Assembly: GCA_015680685.1 (NCBI GenBank)
Contig: MNCI01002996.1
Location: 377,439-441,438 of the forward strand
Direction of reading: 5' to 3'
Length of the DNA: 64,000 nucleotides
Source: Gnetum montanum
Lineage: Eukaryota > Streptophyta > Gnetopsida > Gnetales > Gnetaceae
The position numbers and the translations under genes are program-made. The first letter of the stretch is position 1; every line of letters begins with the position of its first letter. Below the pieces are notes generated by a model that searched no databases, was not told the DNA's origin, and saw only the letters and a list, made by a program, of their open reading frames with translations. Positions 34,534 to 46,273 of the stretch are shown piece after piece.

Positions 34534-36617
34534 CCATATGGGGCCCTCAGTTCTTTTAAGTTTTTTTTACAACATTTTTGTTTTACACATTTTTGTTTCA
34601 CTAGTTTTTGTTTTATGCATTGTTGTTTTACAACATTTTTGTTTTACAATGTTTTTGTTTTACAACATTTTTTTTTCACAAGTTTTTGTTTTACGCATTT
34701 TTGTTTTACAACGTTTTTGTTTTACAAGTTTTTTGTCTTACACATTTTTGTTTTACACATTTTTGTCTTACACATTTTTGTTTTACAAATTTCTTTAACT
34801 TTTCTTATTTTTGTTTTAGAACATCGTTGTACCTTTTCATTTTTTCTGTATGTGTGTATGTGTGTGTATCCATCTTGTAAGTTTGTTACCCAATAAGTGT
34901 TCGGAATGATAGTATGAACTATTTTCATATTGAGTGCTAATGTTTGATTTTTACCTTTAAGTCATAATGTTGATACTAAGGTATGTTTCTTTTGATATGA
35001 TAGGCAATGAGTTCACTCCATCCATCCATCCACCAAGTTCTATGGTCTCTCTCAGCTGGAAATGTACAGTCCCCTACTAATAAGAACTTTAACGAATCAG
35101 TGACAAGGACTCAAGGATTGAAAAGGGTGTGACTTCAAGGGAACTTGATGCATTTGTGTTGGTCATTCTTCTGGGTGTTTAGATGTTTTCTTTTTGAGTT
35201 TTCTTACCGTTCCGATGTTACCCCAATTATCGGAAGTTGAGATAATAAAAATAAAAAGTCTTTGCATGGTGTAGTTTTCATGCAAAAAAACACAAAACAC
35301 AAAAAAAAAGAAAAAAGAAAAAAAACTAAGTGAGAATTCAAAGTAGACCCCTTAGATGAAATAAACCTGGGCTACAAGCACTGGTTATGGAACCAAAAGT
35401 GTTCCCTCTAACTAAGGCCCTTCTCGCTTCCCATTCTCTCCTTTGTTTCGTCGAAATGGTGGTGACTCTTGGGGAAGGCATCCTTGTTATCCAAGTGGAT
35501 GGTTTAGCTGAATGCATTGATGAAAAGTCACTGGATGTGGTTGGTTTAAGGCCAGACTTGGAATGGGATTTGCTAAGTCACATTAATCATGAACTACACA
35601 AGGGGTTGTACACCACCTTGTTCTTGAGATTCCGTTCCATTCTATTCTCTCCATCCTTCTCTCCATTGTTCACCTCATTGCTGGTTGTATCATTAGTGTA
35701 TATATTTTGGTTGATGCATTGTTTTCTTTTTGGTAAATTCTTGCAGTTAAGACTTTAACTCTTATTCCAAATGACATTCTTAGAGCCTACGGACTCTTTG
35801 AATGTGGGTTTGTCAGGGCATTAAAGGACATGAGCCTGCTTTGGGGAGGACTCACTGACATTCCTATCTGGTGCACTAGTTAACTTCTTTTCCCTAACAT
35901 TTTTGCAATTAATTTTATTTTGTTCATTACCATCTTGACATCCATTCCCTCAATGCTATAGTTGTCCCTTTTTATCTATCTTTCTTACTCCTTTCCTTTC
36001 TCCATTCTAATGCTACCAGAGGTTCGTGATTATTCATGGGGGTACGAGGCCTAATTTTTTTGATTTTCTCCTAGCCTCAAATTTTTTGATTTTCTTCCTA
36101 ACCCCTACACATTCGGTAGTCATCATTACTATATCTCCCGATCCATATCAGCCATACCACAACCTAGCCAATGAACTTACATCAAAGCAAGGTATCAATT
36201 ACATGATGATTCATTTACCCTTGCTAATACAAGATTATGTTGTGTGTGTAGATGGCGATCATGCAATAATAGACTAGATATGGAGGGAACACATGGAATG
36301 GAGCAGCGTTACAACAGCTATGCAAGGAGCAAGATCAATGGCATGCTTACCGATGGACAACGGAAGGCGCAATCTTGGCATTGGCAGTAGCAACACTTCT
36401 TTCTCTCTCTTTCTTTCTTTCTCAGCTACCAACTAAGGCCTGATGTCATTGTGCTAAGGTGTTCACCCTTGTTGTCATGAACACTAGTTTTGTCAAGTCT
36501 TGGAATGATGATCCATTCACATGTCATCCCATTAGTTCTATTCCCCTCAATAATTCCATACCTTTCCAATATTTTGTAAGGAACTTGAGGATGAGTTTTC
36601 ATTCAGTCATGGGGGTA
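34534..36617 (+). other. Post-pol non-coding region of element C
   Basis: Includes the 18-bp T-rich minisatellite listed separately, then sequence alignable to B (19400-21140). No conserved reading frame is seen. It ends in CATGGGGGTA, the purine tract, at 36617. Confidence 0.6.
34557..34800. repeat. About 18-bp repeat TTTTTGTTTTACAACA, about 13 copies
   Basis: Imperfect copies of TTTTTGTTTTACA(A/C)CAT run head to tail. Shorter versions occur at the same position in A and B, so the array has expanded in C. Overlapping open frames rich in Phe are artefacts of the repeat. Confidence 0.9.
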
Positions 36618-37644
36618 TGATGAGACATGATATTACATAGGCCGCGATATCACGTATGTGATATTGCGGTAGTCGCGATATCGTGATCCGCCACCAAGTC
36701 TATAAATAAGAGGTGGCTCTCCCTTGTTTTCTCATCCTAGGTTAGAAGTAGGGAAACTTTGGCAGTTTGATCACTCCAGAGATAGAATATTTTTGTTGTG
36801 CCCGCAGTAGAAGTCCTAAAGTGAATAGATCTTTATTCGAGCAACATCGTACCTGAACATAAGTTGTGTATGAAAATAAAGATAAAGTTCCTGGATAAAC
36901 CTTGCAATGCATGGAATAGGATTTATTTTAATGTTATTTATTGCTTTCTCTCTCTCACCCTTAAACTCCTAGAATGCGGAATGAGTATGACTTGATTACG
37001 AGCATCTAAGGATGTGTACAGTTAGTCAAGGAATCGGTTGCTCATTGCAACGCGGTATGAGTATGACTTGATAACAAGCATCTAAGTGTGACTACTTGGT
37101 AACCCAGTGGTGTATCTAGGATTTGCGCTTGGTAATCCCAGTGGTATTCATGCATCAAGATGTGTACGGTTAGTTAAGGAATCGGCTGCTCATCGCACTT
37201 AGGCTAGATTAGCTTTCTCAACACTTTCCTCCTAGTTAAGTGCCTCAGTACGACCACTTCAAGCACGTGCGTTACACGTGGGATCCCAGCAACGATTAGT
37301 GTTTGGTAACCACGGTTGCATCGGTTCAGGGTGTGTATGATAAGTGGGAATGGATGCTGACACTAGGTAATTTAGACTTAGTCATTAGTTAGAATTAGTA
37401 ATTAGTTTCTCAACCCTCAACTCAATAGCATAGGAGAAAAACATAAAAGACCATAAAAATCATATACCTCGGACTTACTTAACCATACATCGTGACAACC
37501 ACAAGTAAGTCTGGGAAGACAATGAATGATTAACCCCAAGTGTTCCATGGGGCGTGTAGGCACTTAGTCTGTGGAGTTCGATTGGATCACGTGTGCTACG
37601 CTCGTTTCGGATGGTTGAGTGTAGGGGTACCTCGCCACTCAACA
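36618..37644 (+). repeat. 3' LTR of element C (1027 bp)
   Basis: Starts TGATGAGACATGATATT after the purine tract GGGGGTA. Contains a local duplication of a segment around 36965-37100 (GAATGAGTATGACTTGAT occurs twice), which explains its extra length over the 5' LTR. Its GCGATATCGC palindromes are partly eroded. Confidence 0.9.
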
Positions 37645-37649
37645 GATAG

Positions 37650-38324
37650 TGAAGCTCTTGTAGTTTTTTTCTCTATAGTTAGAATAGTTTCTGAGTGCTT
37701 GTAGTAAGAGTCTAAGTGTGTATAGATCTTTATTTGAACAGTGATGTACCTAAGCGTAGCAGTGTGATGTGAATAAAAATGAACCCTTTTGATCATCCTT
37801 GCAACATTGAAAATAGATTAATGTTTCCTTAATGCATTTATTATTCATGTACTTTATTCTCATGCACTTTACTTTAATGCACTTTATTTAAGCAATTAAT
37901 TTCTAGTTATTAATGAACATAAGCATGACCACCTTGAGCATATGTGTAGCACTTGGTAGCCCAAAAATGCTTAACATTTGGTAGCCAAGTAGTACTCTAC
38001 ATGTTCAAGATGTGTCTAGAAAGTGGAAACAGGTACTTGTGTTAGGCTAGTTAGGTAGTAGATAAAATAGATCATAAGTTACTCTACCTTTCATTGTTTT
38101 TGTAGGTGATTAAATTTATAAAACATAAAAATGATAAAAATCATGTGTCTCAATTATACTTAAACAATATCCTTGAGCTTCACAATGAACATTCTCAACA
38201 CCCATTTCACTTCCTAGAGAATTAGTGCACTAGAGAACTATAAGTCCATGGAATTTGACCGAATCGTGCATGAATTCCTTAGTATTTCATATGGTTGGGA
38301 ATAGCGGTACCTCACTGCTCATCA
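37650..38324 (+). repeat. 3' LTR of element A, right piece (after element C)
   Basis: Continues the LTR of A from TGAAGCTCTTG to the terminal CTCATCA at 38318-38324 and matches 11192-11892. Confidence 0.85.
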
Positions 38325-39480
38325 ATTCCTTTCTTGTTGGGATGAGCTCTTAACAAAAATACACAAATGTGCTATAGCTCGAAATTTTATACTAAGAAAT
38401 TGCATGGTGTACCCAAGGAAATTTTAACGATGATCTTCAGTTTTAGTAAATAAAAATGTGTCTTCGCAAGTATGTTATGCAAAATTGTAAGAGAAACACA
38501 TTCTCTCCTACTAGTTGATTCTTATGATAGTTTAATATGGTGATTCCATCATGGATCAAATATGAGGCAATGTAAGTAATCAACATTTCTTATTATAATA
38601 TGTTGTTCTCGTAAGGTGGTCATTCTTAAAACCATTGATCTTAAGAAGATTCATTGGCTTAAATGCCTTAAGGACTCCCTAATTTGATATTATAAGGTGG
38701 TTGTTATTATTTACTTATTTTGATCATACACTTGAATTCTCATTTGAGGGTTCTTTACTAGTAATGTCTTGATGGATCAGTTCAATATTCAAAAAAGAAA
38801 ATTGATAGTATTTCAAATTGCTCTATTTGCAAATCTCATGTTTGAGGAGAATGTTCTCCATGTTCATGTTCTTGGATGGTAATTTTGACATGGCAGTTCT
38901 TGGATGTTCCAATATTTGATTTCTTTATTTAAATTTTCTTAATGGATTTGATTTGGTTTTTGGAGTAGTTGTTCCAAATGTGAAGCATGATTCCCTCTTA
39001 TGTGAGACATCATGATTCTTTGTTATTGACTTGGTGATTTACAATTAGTGAACAATGGAATATGTGAAGGTTCTCTTGATGGAACAATGACTATGATGGA
39101 TAAATTTCTATATTCACCACCTCCCCTTGGTGTTTCACATTCGGCATGGTTGATAACTTGGAAAAATTATCTGATACTCATGTGGCATGATGTTTCTAAT
39201 TGCTTTAAACATTAATATAGATAATGATTCTTGTTTTCAGAGAGTTCTTGATAAAGATTGATTCCAATGTCAGACACTTTATTGTTTGTGATAGTGGATA
39301 TGATGTGTAATTCTATCTTACCACTTCAATGGAAGATGAATAATTAAAATTTTTACCAAGATAATTTTTTGTAATAAAGATGAAATGTGACTGGCTTTGT
39401 GCTATCACTTTTGTGATGGATCAAAGTAGTACCATGTGTGAGGGGAAGTGTGGAAAAAAAAAAGAAAATAGGCCAAAGGA

Positions 39481-39483
<3 letters not shown>
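38325..39483. other. AT-rich DNA without recognised genes
   Basis: Flank of element A. Only short open frames; no retroelement motif, RNA gene or ordered repeat recognised. Confidence 0.45.

Positions 39484-39531
<48 letters not shown>
39484..39531. repeat. (AG)24 microsatellite
   Basis: Uninterrupted AG dinucleotide run of about 48 bp. Confidence 0.97.
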
Positions 39532-39538
<7 letters not shown>

Positions 39539-39569
39539 CCATGAGTGTGTGGGGAGAGAGTTTGATTGA

Positions 39570-39815
39570 GTGATTTCGAGAAGGAAGTTCATGTTCTCAA
39601 TGATGACTTCAAGCAGGGAGTGCATGTTCTTAATGGTAGATCCAAGCATGAGGCATATGTTCTTGATGGCAACACTAAGTAAAGAGTATATATTTTTTAT
39701 TATAACTTCAAGTAGGAATCATAGGATTTAACTATGACTCCAAGTAGAGAACACATTTTCTTGACTATGACTTTAAGTAGGAAGCACAAGATTGTGACTC
39801 AAAGTAGGGAGCATA
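39570..39815. repeat. Degenerate minisatellite, CAAGTAGGGAGCA-type units
   Basis: Six or seven diverged units of roughly 33-40 bp, each with a variant of ACTTCAAGTAGGGAGCA, most also with TGTTCTTGATGAT. Too diverged for a firm period. Confidence 0.6.
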
Positions 39816-39829
39816 CCTCCCTACTTTAG

Positions 39830-41122
39830 CATGTTACAGTTGAGCAACATCGTGATATTATATACCTCGTTGTGAGTTAAACCATACACTTTGACCATTG
39901 TGAACTCCAATGGGAAGATAATGATTAACAATTTTTCAATTAGCTATATAGAGAATATATTGTTCCATCCATTAATTATGATTAGGTCTCATACAATGCT
40001 TATGTATTTTGAATAGTTGAGCACTGGGAATACTCCTCACTAATCATTAGTGTCATTGTCAAGAATGGTGTCAATATTCTAATTAGTTGATATTATAAAA
40101 GTTGGTTATATTAATATTAACAAATCATCTTTTAAAAAATTTAATATCTTCAAAAACACATATATAAACATTAATTAATTAAATATGACTTCTACACAAA
40201 AAGTTATTTTCTCCACCTACTAATAATACTTGTGAAGGTAATAACAAAATCTATTCTAGAAAACCTTAGAATAGGTTAATGCAAACAACAATTTCTTATG
40301 TTTATACTGATCCTTATTATCTTACCATTAATTTCATTTCTTTTATCAAGATAAATAATTTAGATGAAGAGATCTATAGGGTAATATTGTGTTGCCACTT
40401 GATCTATCAACCTCATCTATGCTTCAAGTTGTTCTACCAAGATATTATCATAGCTATACTCATGAAGGCTACTAAGTCACAAAGAATATGGCTAAATCTT
40501 ATTAACTAATAGGGGCCCAAGCAAGACATGATGCTATTATGGAAGCAAGACATGAGCATAATAAGGGAAAACATACATTTTAAGTGAAACTATCATCAAA
40601 GAAAGAAGATGTGGGATATTAATCTGAAAGGTCTCACTATCACCGATCTACTTCTTAGTTGCTTGTCTTACATATGAAAGATTCCATGCATCAAAGATTA
40701 TACTCAACTTTAGTAGAGATTCTTCAAAGAGATGGAATGTTGTCCATAGAAAATATGGAGCTAATACCTAAAGCCTCCAATTGATCCAAAAAGAAAGAAT
40801 TAAGGGACCATAGAAGGAAAGTAAGTCAACACAACTCTCCTAGTCTTTCATCATCTTTTTCACCCTCATCAACAAGTTTAATGAAGAGAAACATAGATCC
40901 TGAGATAAAAAACTAAGCATAAATGAAAAAAAAGAGGTCAAGATATACATCATAGGAGAGGCAAACATCATGATGAAGATAAAGATGAAGACAAAGATAG
41001 AAAAATAGAACACAAGCATAGGAGAAGATATGATGAAGAGTATCGAAGGAGCCATCACTACTACAACAAAGAATATGATAAACTCAAAGATTATGATGAA
41101 CCCATACTATGCAAATTATGAC
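39830..41122 (+). pseudogene. Element D: old Athila-like LTR-gag scrap
   Basis: LTR-end words (GAGCAACATCGTGA, ATATACCTCG, AACCATACAC, GGGAAGATAATGATTAAC, ACTCCTCACTAATCA) run to about 40046, then a decayed primer site, then a gag start near 40185. The gag keeps VYTDPYYLTINFISF (about 40300) and the RRHHYYN/DEPIL region near 41050-41110, matching gag of B and C. Stops are dense. The LTR is internally deleted and the element stops near 41122. More diverged than A. Confidence 0.65.
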
Positions 41123-41334
41123 TTAACATGACTAGAAACATAATTAAAGATTATTTGGGAAGGTGTTGGAACTCAAAATAAGTAAAACATAGGTACAACT
41201 AAAGATTTATAGAAGTTTATAACTTAGTGGTACCTAGTAGAATTAAACTCATACCACTAGGCCAACACTTCATTGCTATGATCAAAGATTATGACTTGAT
41301 ATGAAGAACATTTTAAAGATTAAGAGAGATTATT

Positions 41335-43087
41335 GTAACAACCAAAAAAATTGGCGGTTGGAACACCTAGGTCCATCAATGCACAACCTAACCTTGAGTC
41401 CACACGAAGGCCTGCTGAAGGTGGAGATGGGGGTGCCCTGAATAGTCTTGTTGATTGAACAGGAACTTATTGGATGCAACCGGGGTGTTAGCTACGATGC
41501 TGATGCAAAATGATGCTAAGTGTTCAAGCGGTGTTAGTGGGGTTAAGCATAGTTAAGATTTTTGAGGAAAACAAGGGTGTCAACATGTGGAGACCATCGC
41601 CCAAGCATAGTTTTAGGCACAACTATGTAGTGAAACAATGAAAATGCAAGTTAAGTGTAAAAAACACAAAGAAAGAGAGAGAGAAATTGAACACCACCCC
41701 AAATGGGGTTGAGTATAGTTAACAAAAGAAGGGGTTAGAAGGTACACACTATACAACAGGCGTAGTGGACAGCATAGTCATAGTCTCGAGGGTGTTTAGT
41801 TGCAAAAACTGGCATTTTGCCAAGGTGTCTACATCTGCCAGGTTGGCCGTTGCGGTGTTTTGTTGACTATAGTGCTTTAGTGGACTACAGTGGTTTGCAT
41901 TGGTTTGCAACTTTGCCTTTCTCGAATTTGCCAAAATGCCTTTGGTTTGTCAACTCTTTGATTTACCAACCCAAATATGCCAACCTCAAAAACGTCGAGG
42001 ATGAGGGTATTTATAGGCCTAGGGTTAGCATAAAATGTAGGATGGTTGCCACATGGCAGAGGGGATGGTTGGGACTATGCTATCACCCAACTATGCTCTC
42101 CAATAAACTGATGGTGTTATACTTGCTATGCTCTATCAGACTCTACGATATTGTGAGACTGTGAGTATGCTGCCAACTACATGTGTGTGTCAAGAAGATT
42201 GCAAGGTACTTGAAAAATGTAACTCAGAGACTACGCTCTCCACTCTCTCGCATGGGGTCGAGCGTAGTTACAATTTTGGAGCCAAAAAGGGGATACAAAA
42301 AGAAGCATTTTACTAACTACACTTGCCAAAGTTGAGTTGGAGCTAAGTCGAGTGTCAGTGTTGCATTGTCGAGGCCGCTAGAGACTATTCTAGTTAACTA
42401 CGCTTGACTACACTCTCAACTGGAGGAGAGTGTAGTCCCACACTTACAAAAAATTTTAAAAATTAGGGCTTTTATGCTGACTATGCTCTCCATTAGAGGT
42501 TGACTACACTTCCAACTAGGGGTGATCATAGTCTCAACACTTATCAAAACTTGTGGAAACTAGCTTCTAGTTGATTATGCTTTCCACAAGAGGCTAACTA
42601 TGCTTTGAGGTAGTGGAGAGCGTAGTCCCAGCACTTAGAAAAATTTGTAGCAACTGGCTTTGTGTTGGCACTTAGATAAATTTGCAATTGGGATATTGTA
42701 GTCTGAATTTGGTGGTGCTTCGTTGGTCCCTCTTTGTTGACATCTAAAGGAGTGGCTTGAGAGACATTAACAAAAAACAGCAAAACACCACAGCAGGCTT
42801 AGCACCAACATCACTCTTCAATGCATGGTCGGATGTCATTACACCATGCTCAAAGAGTGCTATAGATAGGGGCATGCTAGATAGTAGGTGAGAAGTGGAA
42901 GAAGGCATAGGCAGGGAAGATAAGATGCAAATGGGGTATTATGATGCCATGGATGATGATGACCATAACACTAGAGTGGCTTGTCCTTGAAAATGTTGAC
43001 CTCTCATCAAAGTGCTTGTGAGTGAGTCAAGGTGTTGGTTTAAGGCTGGGCTGATTGTGAAACTACTTTGCTACTTAATTACTTAGC
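41335..43087 (-). mobile_element. Possible 3' LTR of Tat-like element F
   Basis: Read on the minus strand, a purine run (about 43097-43115, AAAAAAAGGGGGAGGGGG) precedes a stretch that could start near 43087 and end in TTGTTACA at 41335. The length of about 1.75 kb would suit a Tat LTR, and the stretch holds repeated words such as GACTACGCTCTCC / GAGAGTGTAGTC (42390-42690). No second copy is in the window, so the ends and identity are unproven. Confidence 0.3.
42390..42690. repeat. Degenerate repeat of about 100 bp, three copies
   Basis: Three diverged copies built from CTATGCTCTCCAxxAGAGG, GTAGTCxCAxCACTTA and AAAAxTTGTxxxAACT words. Lies inside the possible LTR of element F. Confidence 0.6.
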
Positions 43088-43096
43088 AACGTGTTT

Positions 43097-43115
43097 TCCC
43101 CCTCCCCCTTTTTTT
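43097..43115 (-). promoter_or_regulatory. Possible polypurine tract of element F
   Basis: On the minus strand it reads AAAAAAAGGGGGAGGGGG. It lies on the 3' side of the F integrase and satellite and next to the possible LTR, the expected place for the plus-strand primer. Confidence 0.4.
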
Positions 43116-43680
43116 GTGGGGTGAGCCTTTTTTGGGCTCTACACATTAATGAATGCTTACTGCAAAGTGAAATGCTTCCCATTAAGTGAATTGTGTGTCA
43201 CTCGATAGGCTTCAATTCATCATTGATGAAACGACATGGTGTCTGTACAATAGGTGTTTCCTTCCTAGGATGACTTATGTTACATCTGCCTAGGCTTTGA
43301 TTGGTTGACAAAGGCTTTCCATGGAATGACTTATGTTATGTCCGCCTTGGGAAGCTTGATGTTTGATGAGATATGCGAAGAGGATGTCATTTGTTCATAG
43401 CACATGAGCATCAAAAGGGTTTATCAGCTTCTCTATGTGGAGAATGGAAGGGTATCCTGATATAGGAGTAGGCATGAGTAGGCTATAACGGGATGAGTGG
43501 GATGTGCACTCTTGAGAGGCTTAGCTAGTCCAATCATGCACATTGGAGCAATGTCATACGTTGTCGCTGCGGTGAGAGATGCCTTTGCATGATGATCCAA
43601 CACTTCATCCTGCAAACACAACTCTCATAACATAAGAAAATCACACAAGATAAAAAAAGCTAATAAATTACAGGGGGCAA

Positions 43681-43890
43681 AGATGCTACAAGTACTCCAA
43701 AGGCTACCCCCATTGCAAGTGCTCAAACAGGCAGTAAAATTGTAGGGGAACAAGATGCTACAAGTGCTCCAAAGGCTACCCTTTTTGAAAGTGCTCAAAA
43801 AGCTAGCAAAATTGCAAGGGGTAAAGATGTTGCAAGTGCTCCAAAGGCTGCCCCTGTTGCAAGTGCTCCATTCTTGGATTGCAGCATGCT
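43681..43890. repeat. 72-bp tandem repeat, about 2.9 copies
   Basis: AGATGCTACAAGTGCTCC words start at 43681, 43753 and 43825, a constant period of 72 bp. Each unit is itself two related halves around GCAAGTGCTC / CAAGTGCTCC. Lies in the 3' region of minus-strand element F. Confidence 0.88.
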
Positions 43891-43984
43891 TGCCCACGTG
43901 GTGTAGAAGGAGGGTAAGGGTTGTGCTTGCTTGCTTGTAGTAGGATGAAAAGAATTATTAGTTGTTAACTACGAACCCAATTTA

Positions 43985-44960
43985 AGATATTAGTAGACCA
44001 TGGCCTTACTAGTTTGAGATCCTAGCAAATCATGAGCCCAGTTTAAGGTCTTGGAAAACCATGCTATGCTAGTTTATAGTCCTAGTGGAATTCCATGTGC
44101 TAGTTTAACGTCATGACCCAAGGATGAGTTATGCCAATTTAGTTTCATAGTAGACAAATGGAATGCTGTGCTAGTTTAGTATCATAGTGGATGTGTGCTG
44201 TGCTAGTTTAGCATCATAACGGATGAATGGAATACTATGCCAATTTAGCATCATAGTGGATGAGTGTTGTGTTAGTTTAGCATCATAGTGAATAAATGCT
44301 ACACCAATTTAGCATCATAGCAGATGAATGGAATGTTGTGCTAGTTTAGCATCATAGCAAATGAATGTTATCCCATTTTAGTGTCATAGTGGATGAATTG
44401 AATGTTGTGCTAGTTTAGTATCATAGTGAACAAGTGTTGTGCTAGTTTAGCATCATAGTGGACGAATGCTATGCTAGTTTGGCATCATAGTAGACGAATG
44501 GAATGTTGTGCCACTTTCGCATTGTAGTAGATGAGTGCTATGCGAGTTTAGCCTTTAGCATCATAGCAAAAAAATGCTATGCTAGTTTAGTGTCATGGCG
44601 AACAAGTGCTATGCCAGTTTAGTATCATAGTAGATGAATGGTATGCCAATTTAGCATCATAGTGAACAAATGGAATGTTGTGCTAGTTTAGCTTCATAGT
44701 GGATGAGTGTTATGCTAGTTTAGCGTCATAGCAAATGAATTCTATGCCAGTTTAGCATCATAGTAAATGAATGCTATGCCAACTTAGCATCATAACGAAC
44801 AAGTGTTGTGCTAGTTTAGCATGATAACGGACGAATACTATGCTAGTTTAGCGTTGTATCAGATGAATGCTATGCTAGTTTAGCATCATAGTGTACAAAT
44901 TGAATGTGTGCCAGTTTAACATCATAGTGGAGAAGTTATGCCAATTTAGTAGCATAGTAG
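43985..44960. repeat. 32-37-bp satellite array GCTAGTTTAGCATCATAGTGG, about 30 copies
   Basis: The word (G/C)(C/T)(T/C)AGTTTAGCATCATAG recurs about every 32 bp, with some 37-bp units carrying an extra GGAAT. Units are moderately diverged. The array lies between the integrase of minus-strand element F and its possible polypurine tract, that is in the element's 3' untranslated region. Confidence 0.92.
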
Positions 44961-45209
44961 ATGGATGCTCATATTGTTTCATTGATGTGCAGTGTTGCAT
45001 GCTAGATGTAATATGGCTTCATGTACAAATGGTTCACTATATTGGAAAATTTGTCCCCATCTTGATCAGCGAGCTTAAATGCTTTGTTGTTGTAGGCCTT
45101 AGCGACCAGGAAAGGCCCTTCCTAGATGGTTGAGAATTTATCCGTAGGTTCATGAATAGCCTTGAGGACTAAGTCCCCTTTCCTGATCAGATGTTGATGC
45201 TCATTGTGA

Positions 45210-45290
45210 TGATGCTTCTCTTGATATCATTCAATGTGCTTCTCTTGATATCATTTAATTGTCATTGCTTCTCTTGATATCATTCAATGT
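45210..45290. repeat. Triplicated word CTTCTCTTGATATCATT in F integrase
   Basis: Three copies of GCTTCTCTTGATATCATT(C/T)AA with short variable spacers, about 26-30 bp apart, inserting repeats into the C-terminal part of the integrase frame. Confidence 0.85.
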
Positions 45291-46268
45291 GATTAAGCAT
45301 GTACTTGTGCTCCCCCTCTATTGAGTCAAGGTCTATGGTTCTCAACTTATTATTCCAACCTTTGTCAATGAAGTCCGAGAGGATTACCTGAAACGATAAA
45401 ACTTGCAATTCGAGTGGAAAAATGGCTTCAGATCCATAAATGAGGTTGTAAGGTGTCATACTTATTGTTATTTAGCATGTTGTATAGTAGGCCCAAAGTG
45501 CATAGACTAGTTGCTCATGCCATCATCATTTGCTGTTATTTAGCATCTTCTTGAGAAGTTTGACGATGACTTTGTTAGTGGCCTCTACTTGACCATTTTC
45601 CTGAGGGTGGTACGACGATGAAAAGGAACATTTGATGCCAAAGTGCTCACAAAAGGATTTAGATTCGATGCTGCTAAACTGTGGTTCATTGTTTGTTACT
45701 ATGGTCATGGGTAAGTTGAAACAGGTCATTATGTTATCTAAGATGAATTTGCAAACTTGCTATGATGTCGTCTTCCTAAGGGGAATAGCCTTAACCCATT
45801 TGGTGAAATGCTTAGTTGTGATCATTATAAAGCGATGCCTTAGAGAGGACTTAGGCATGATGGGTTTGACGATGTCCAAGCCCTAGCATTAGAACCACCA
45901 CATGATTTTCATTGTATGTAATTTAGTTGGTGGCACATGCATTAGATTGCTATGCCTTTAACAAGTGTCACACATCTTGATTTTGAGACGCAATTGCTCT
46001 ACATGGAAGGCCAATAATAGCCTGCCCATTTAATTTTTGCTACCATTGGCCTAGGTGCTATGTGACCTCCACATAGTCCTTTGTGGACTTGCTCAATGAT
46101 CATTTGGACTTCACTATTACTGACACAAGTTAGTAGTATGCCATCGTAGGATTTGCAACATAATGTATTATCACCTACGATGATGTACTGCGGTGAACGT
46201 TTGTGCAATGCATCTTTTAGGGCAATAGTTAAATGTTGTGGAGGCTCACCTTGTAGAAGGTATGACTT

Positions 46269-46273
46269 GATGT
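46269..46273. repeat. Target-site duplication of element T, left copy (GATGT)
   Basis: GATGT directly before the TGAAACACC start of the left LTR. The identical right copy is at 54267-54271. Confidence 0.9.

Larger units (their letters stand above)
30129..37644 (+). mobile_element. Element C: non-autonomous Athila-like gag-protease element nested in LTR of A
   Basis: LTRs at 30129-31098 and 36618-37644 start TGATGAG; the left ends CTCATCA and the right CTCAACA. Target duplication GATAG is seen at 30124-30128 and 37645-37649. It contains primer site, gag, protease and the post-pol region, but RT, RNase H and integrase are absent: protease runs directly into post-pol sequence near 34465. Total 7516 bp. 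Gag and protease are better preserved than in A or B. It would need pol from a relative. Confidence 0.92.
11001..38324 (+). mobile_element. Element A: Athila-like Ty3/gypsy retrotransposon with two nested insertions
   Basis: The 5' LTR (11001-11892) and split 3' LTR (29938-30128 plus 37650-38324) belong together by shared words such as TTGATATC, GAATATCC, GGGCTCATGATTTTCAATAAG and a CTCATCA end. Removing element B (from gag) and element C (from the 3' LTR) leaves about 10.0 kb, a normal autonomous Athila length. Order is gag, protease, RT, RNase H, integrase. No exact 5-bp target duplication: left flank TTCCC, right flank ATTCC, offset by one base. Coding sequence is heavily mutated, including key active-site residues, so A is dead and is the oldest member of the nest. 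Confidence 0.85.
45005..46273 (-). pseudogene. Integrase of Tat-like element F (cut by element T)
   Basis: Minus strand. From the right edge inward: DIKSYLLQGEPPQ linker, a zinc domain with HKGLCGGHIAPRPM and GYYWPSM followed by CDTC, core with GLDIVKP (first Asp), TNNEPQF (second motif; Asp is Asn and Gly is Glu), ENGQVEATNK (third, Glu kept) and TPYNLIYGSEA, then a C-terminal KGDLVLKA...EGPFLV segment near 45110. Several stops interrupt one mainly constant frame. A 26-bp word is triplicated at about 45210-45290 inside the C-terminal part. The frame continues beyond element T at 54267. Wording is typical of the plant Tat lineage. Confidence 0.85.

Noticed and set aside
34608-34896. Phe-rich membrane-like ORFs after C protease (possible env)
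   Set aside because: They are readings of the T-rich 18-bp repeat in more than one frame and are not conserved in A or B.
40840-41058. Minus-strand Met/Phe-rich ORF
   Set aside because: Antisense shadow of the His/Lys/Asp-rich gag linker of element D on the plus strand.
43985-44960. CRISPR-like regular repeats
   Set aside because: No spacer sequences; whole unit is repeated, with drift.
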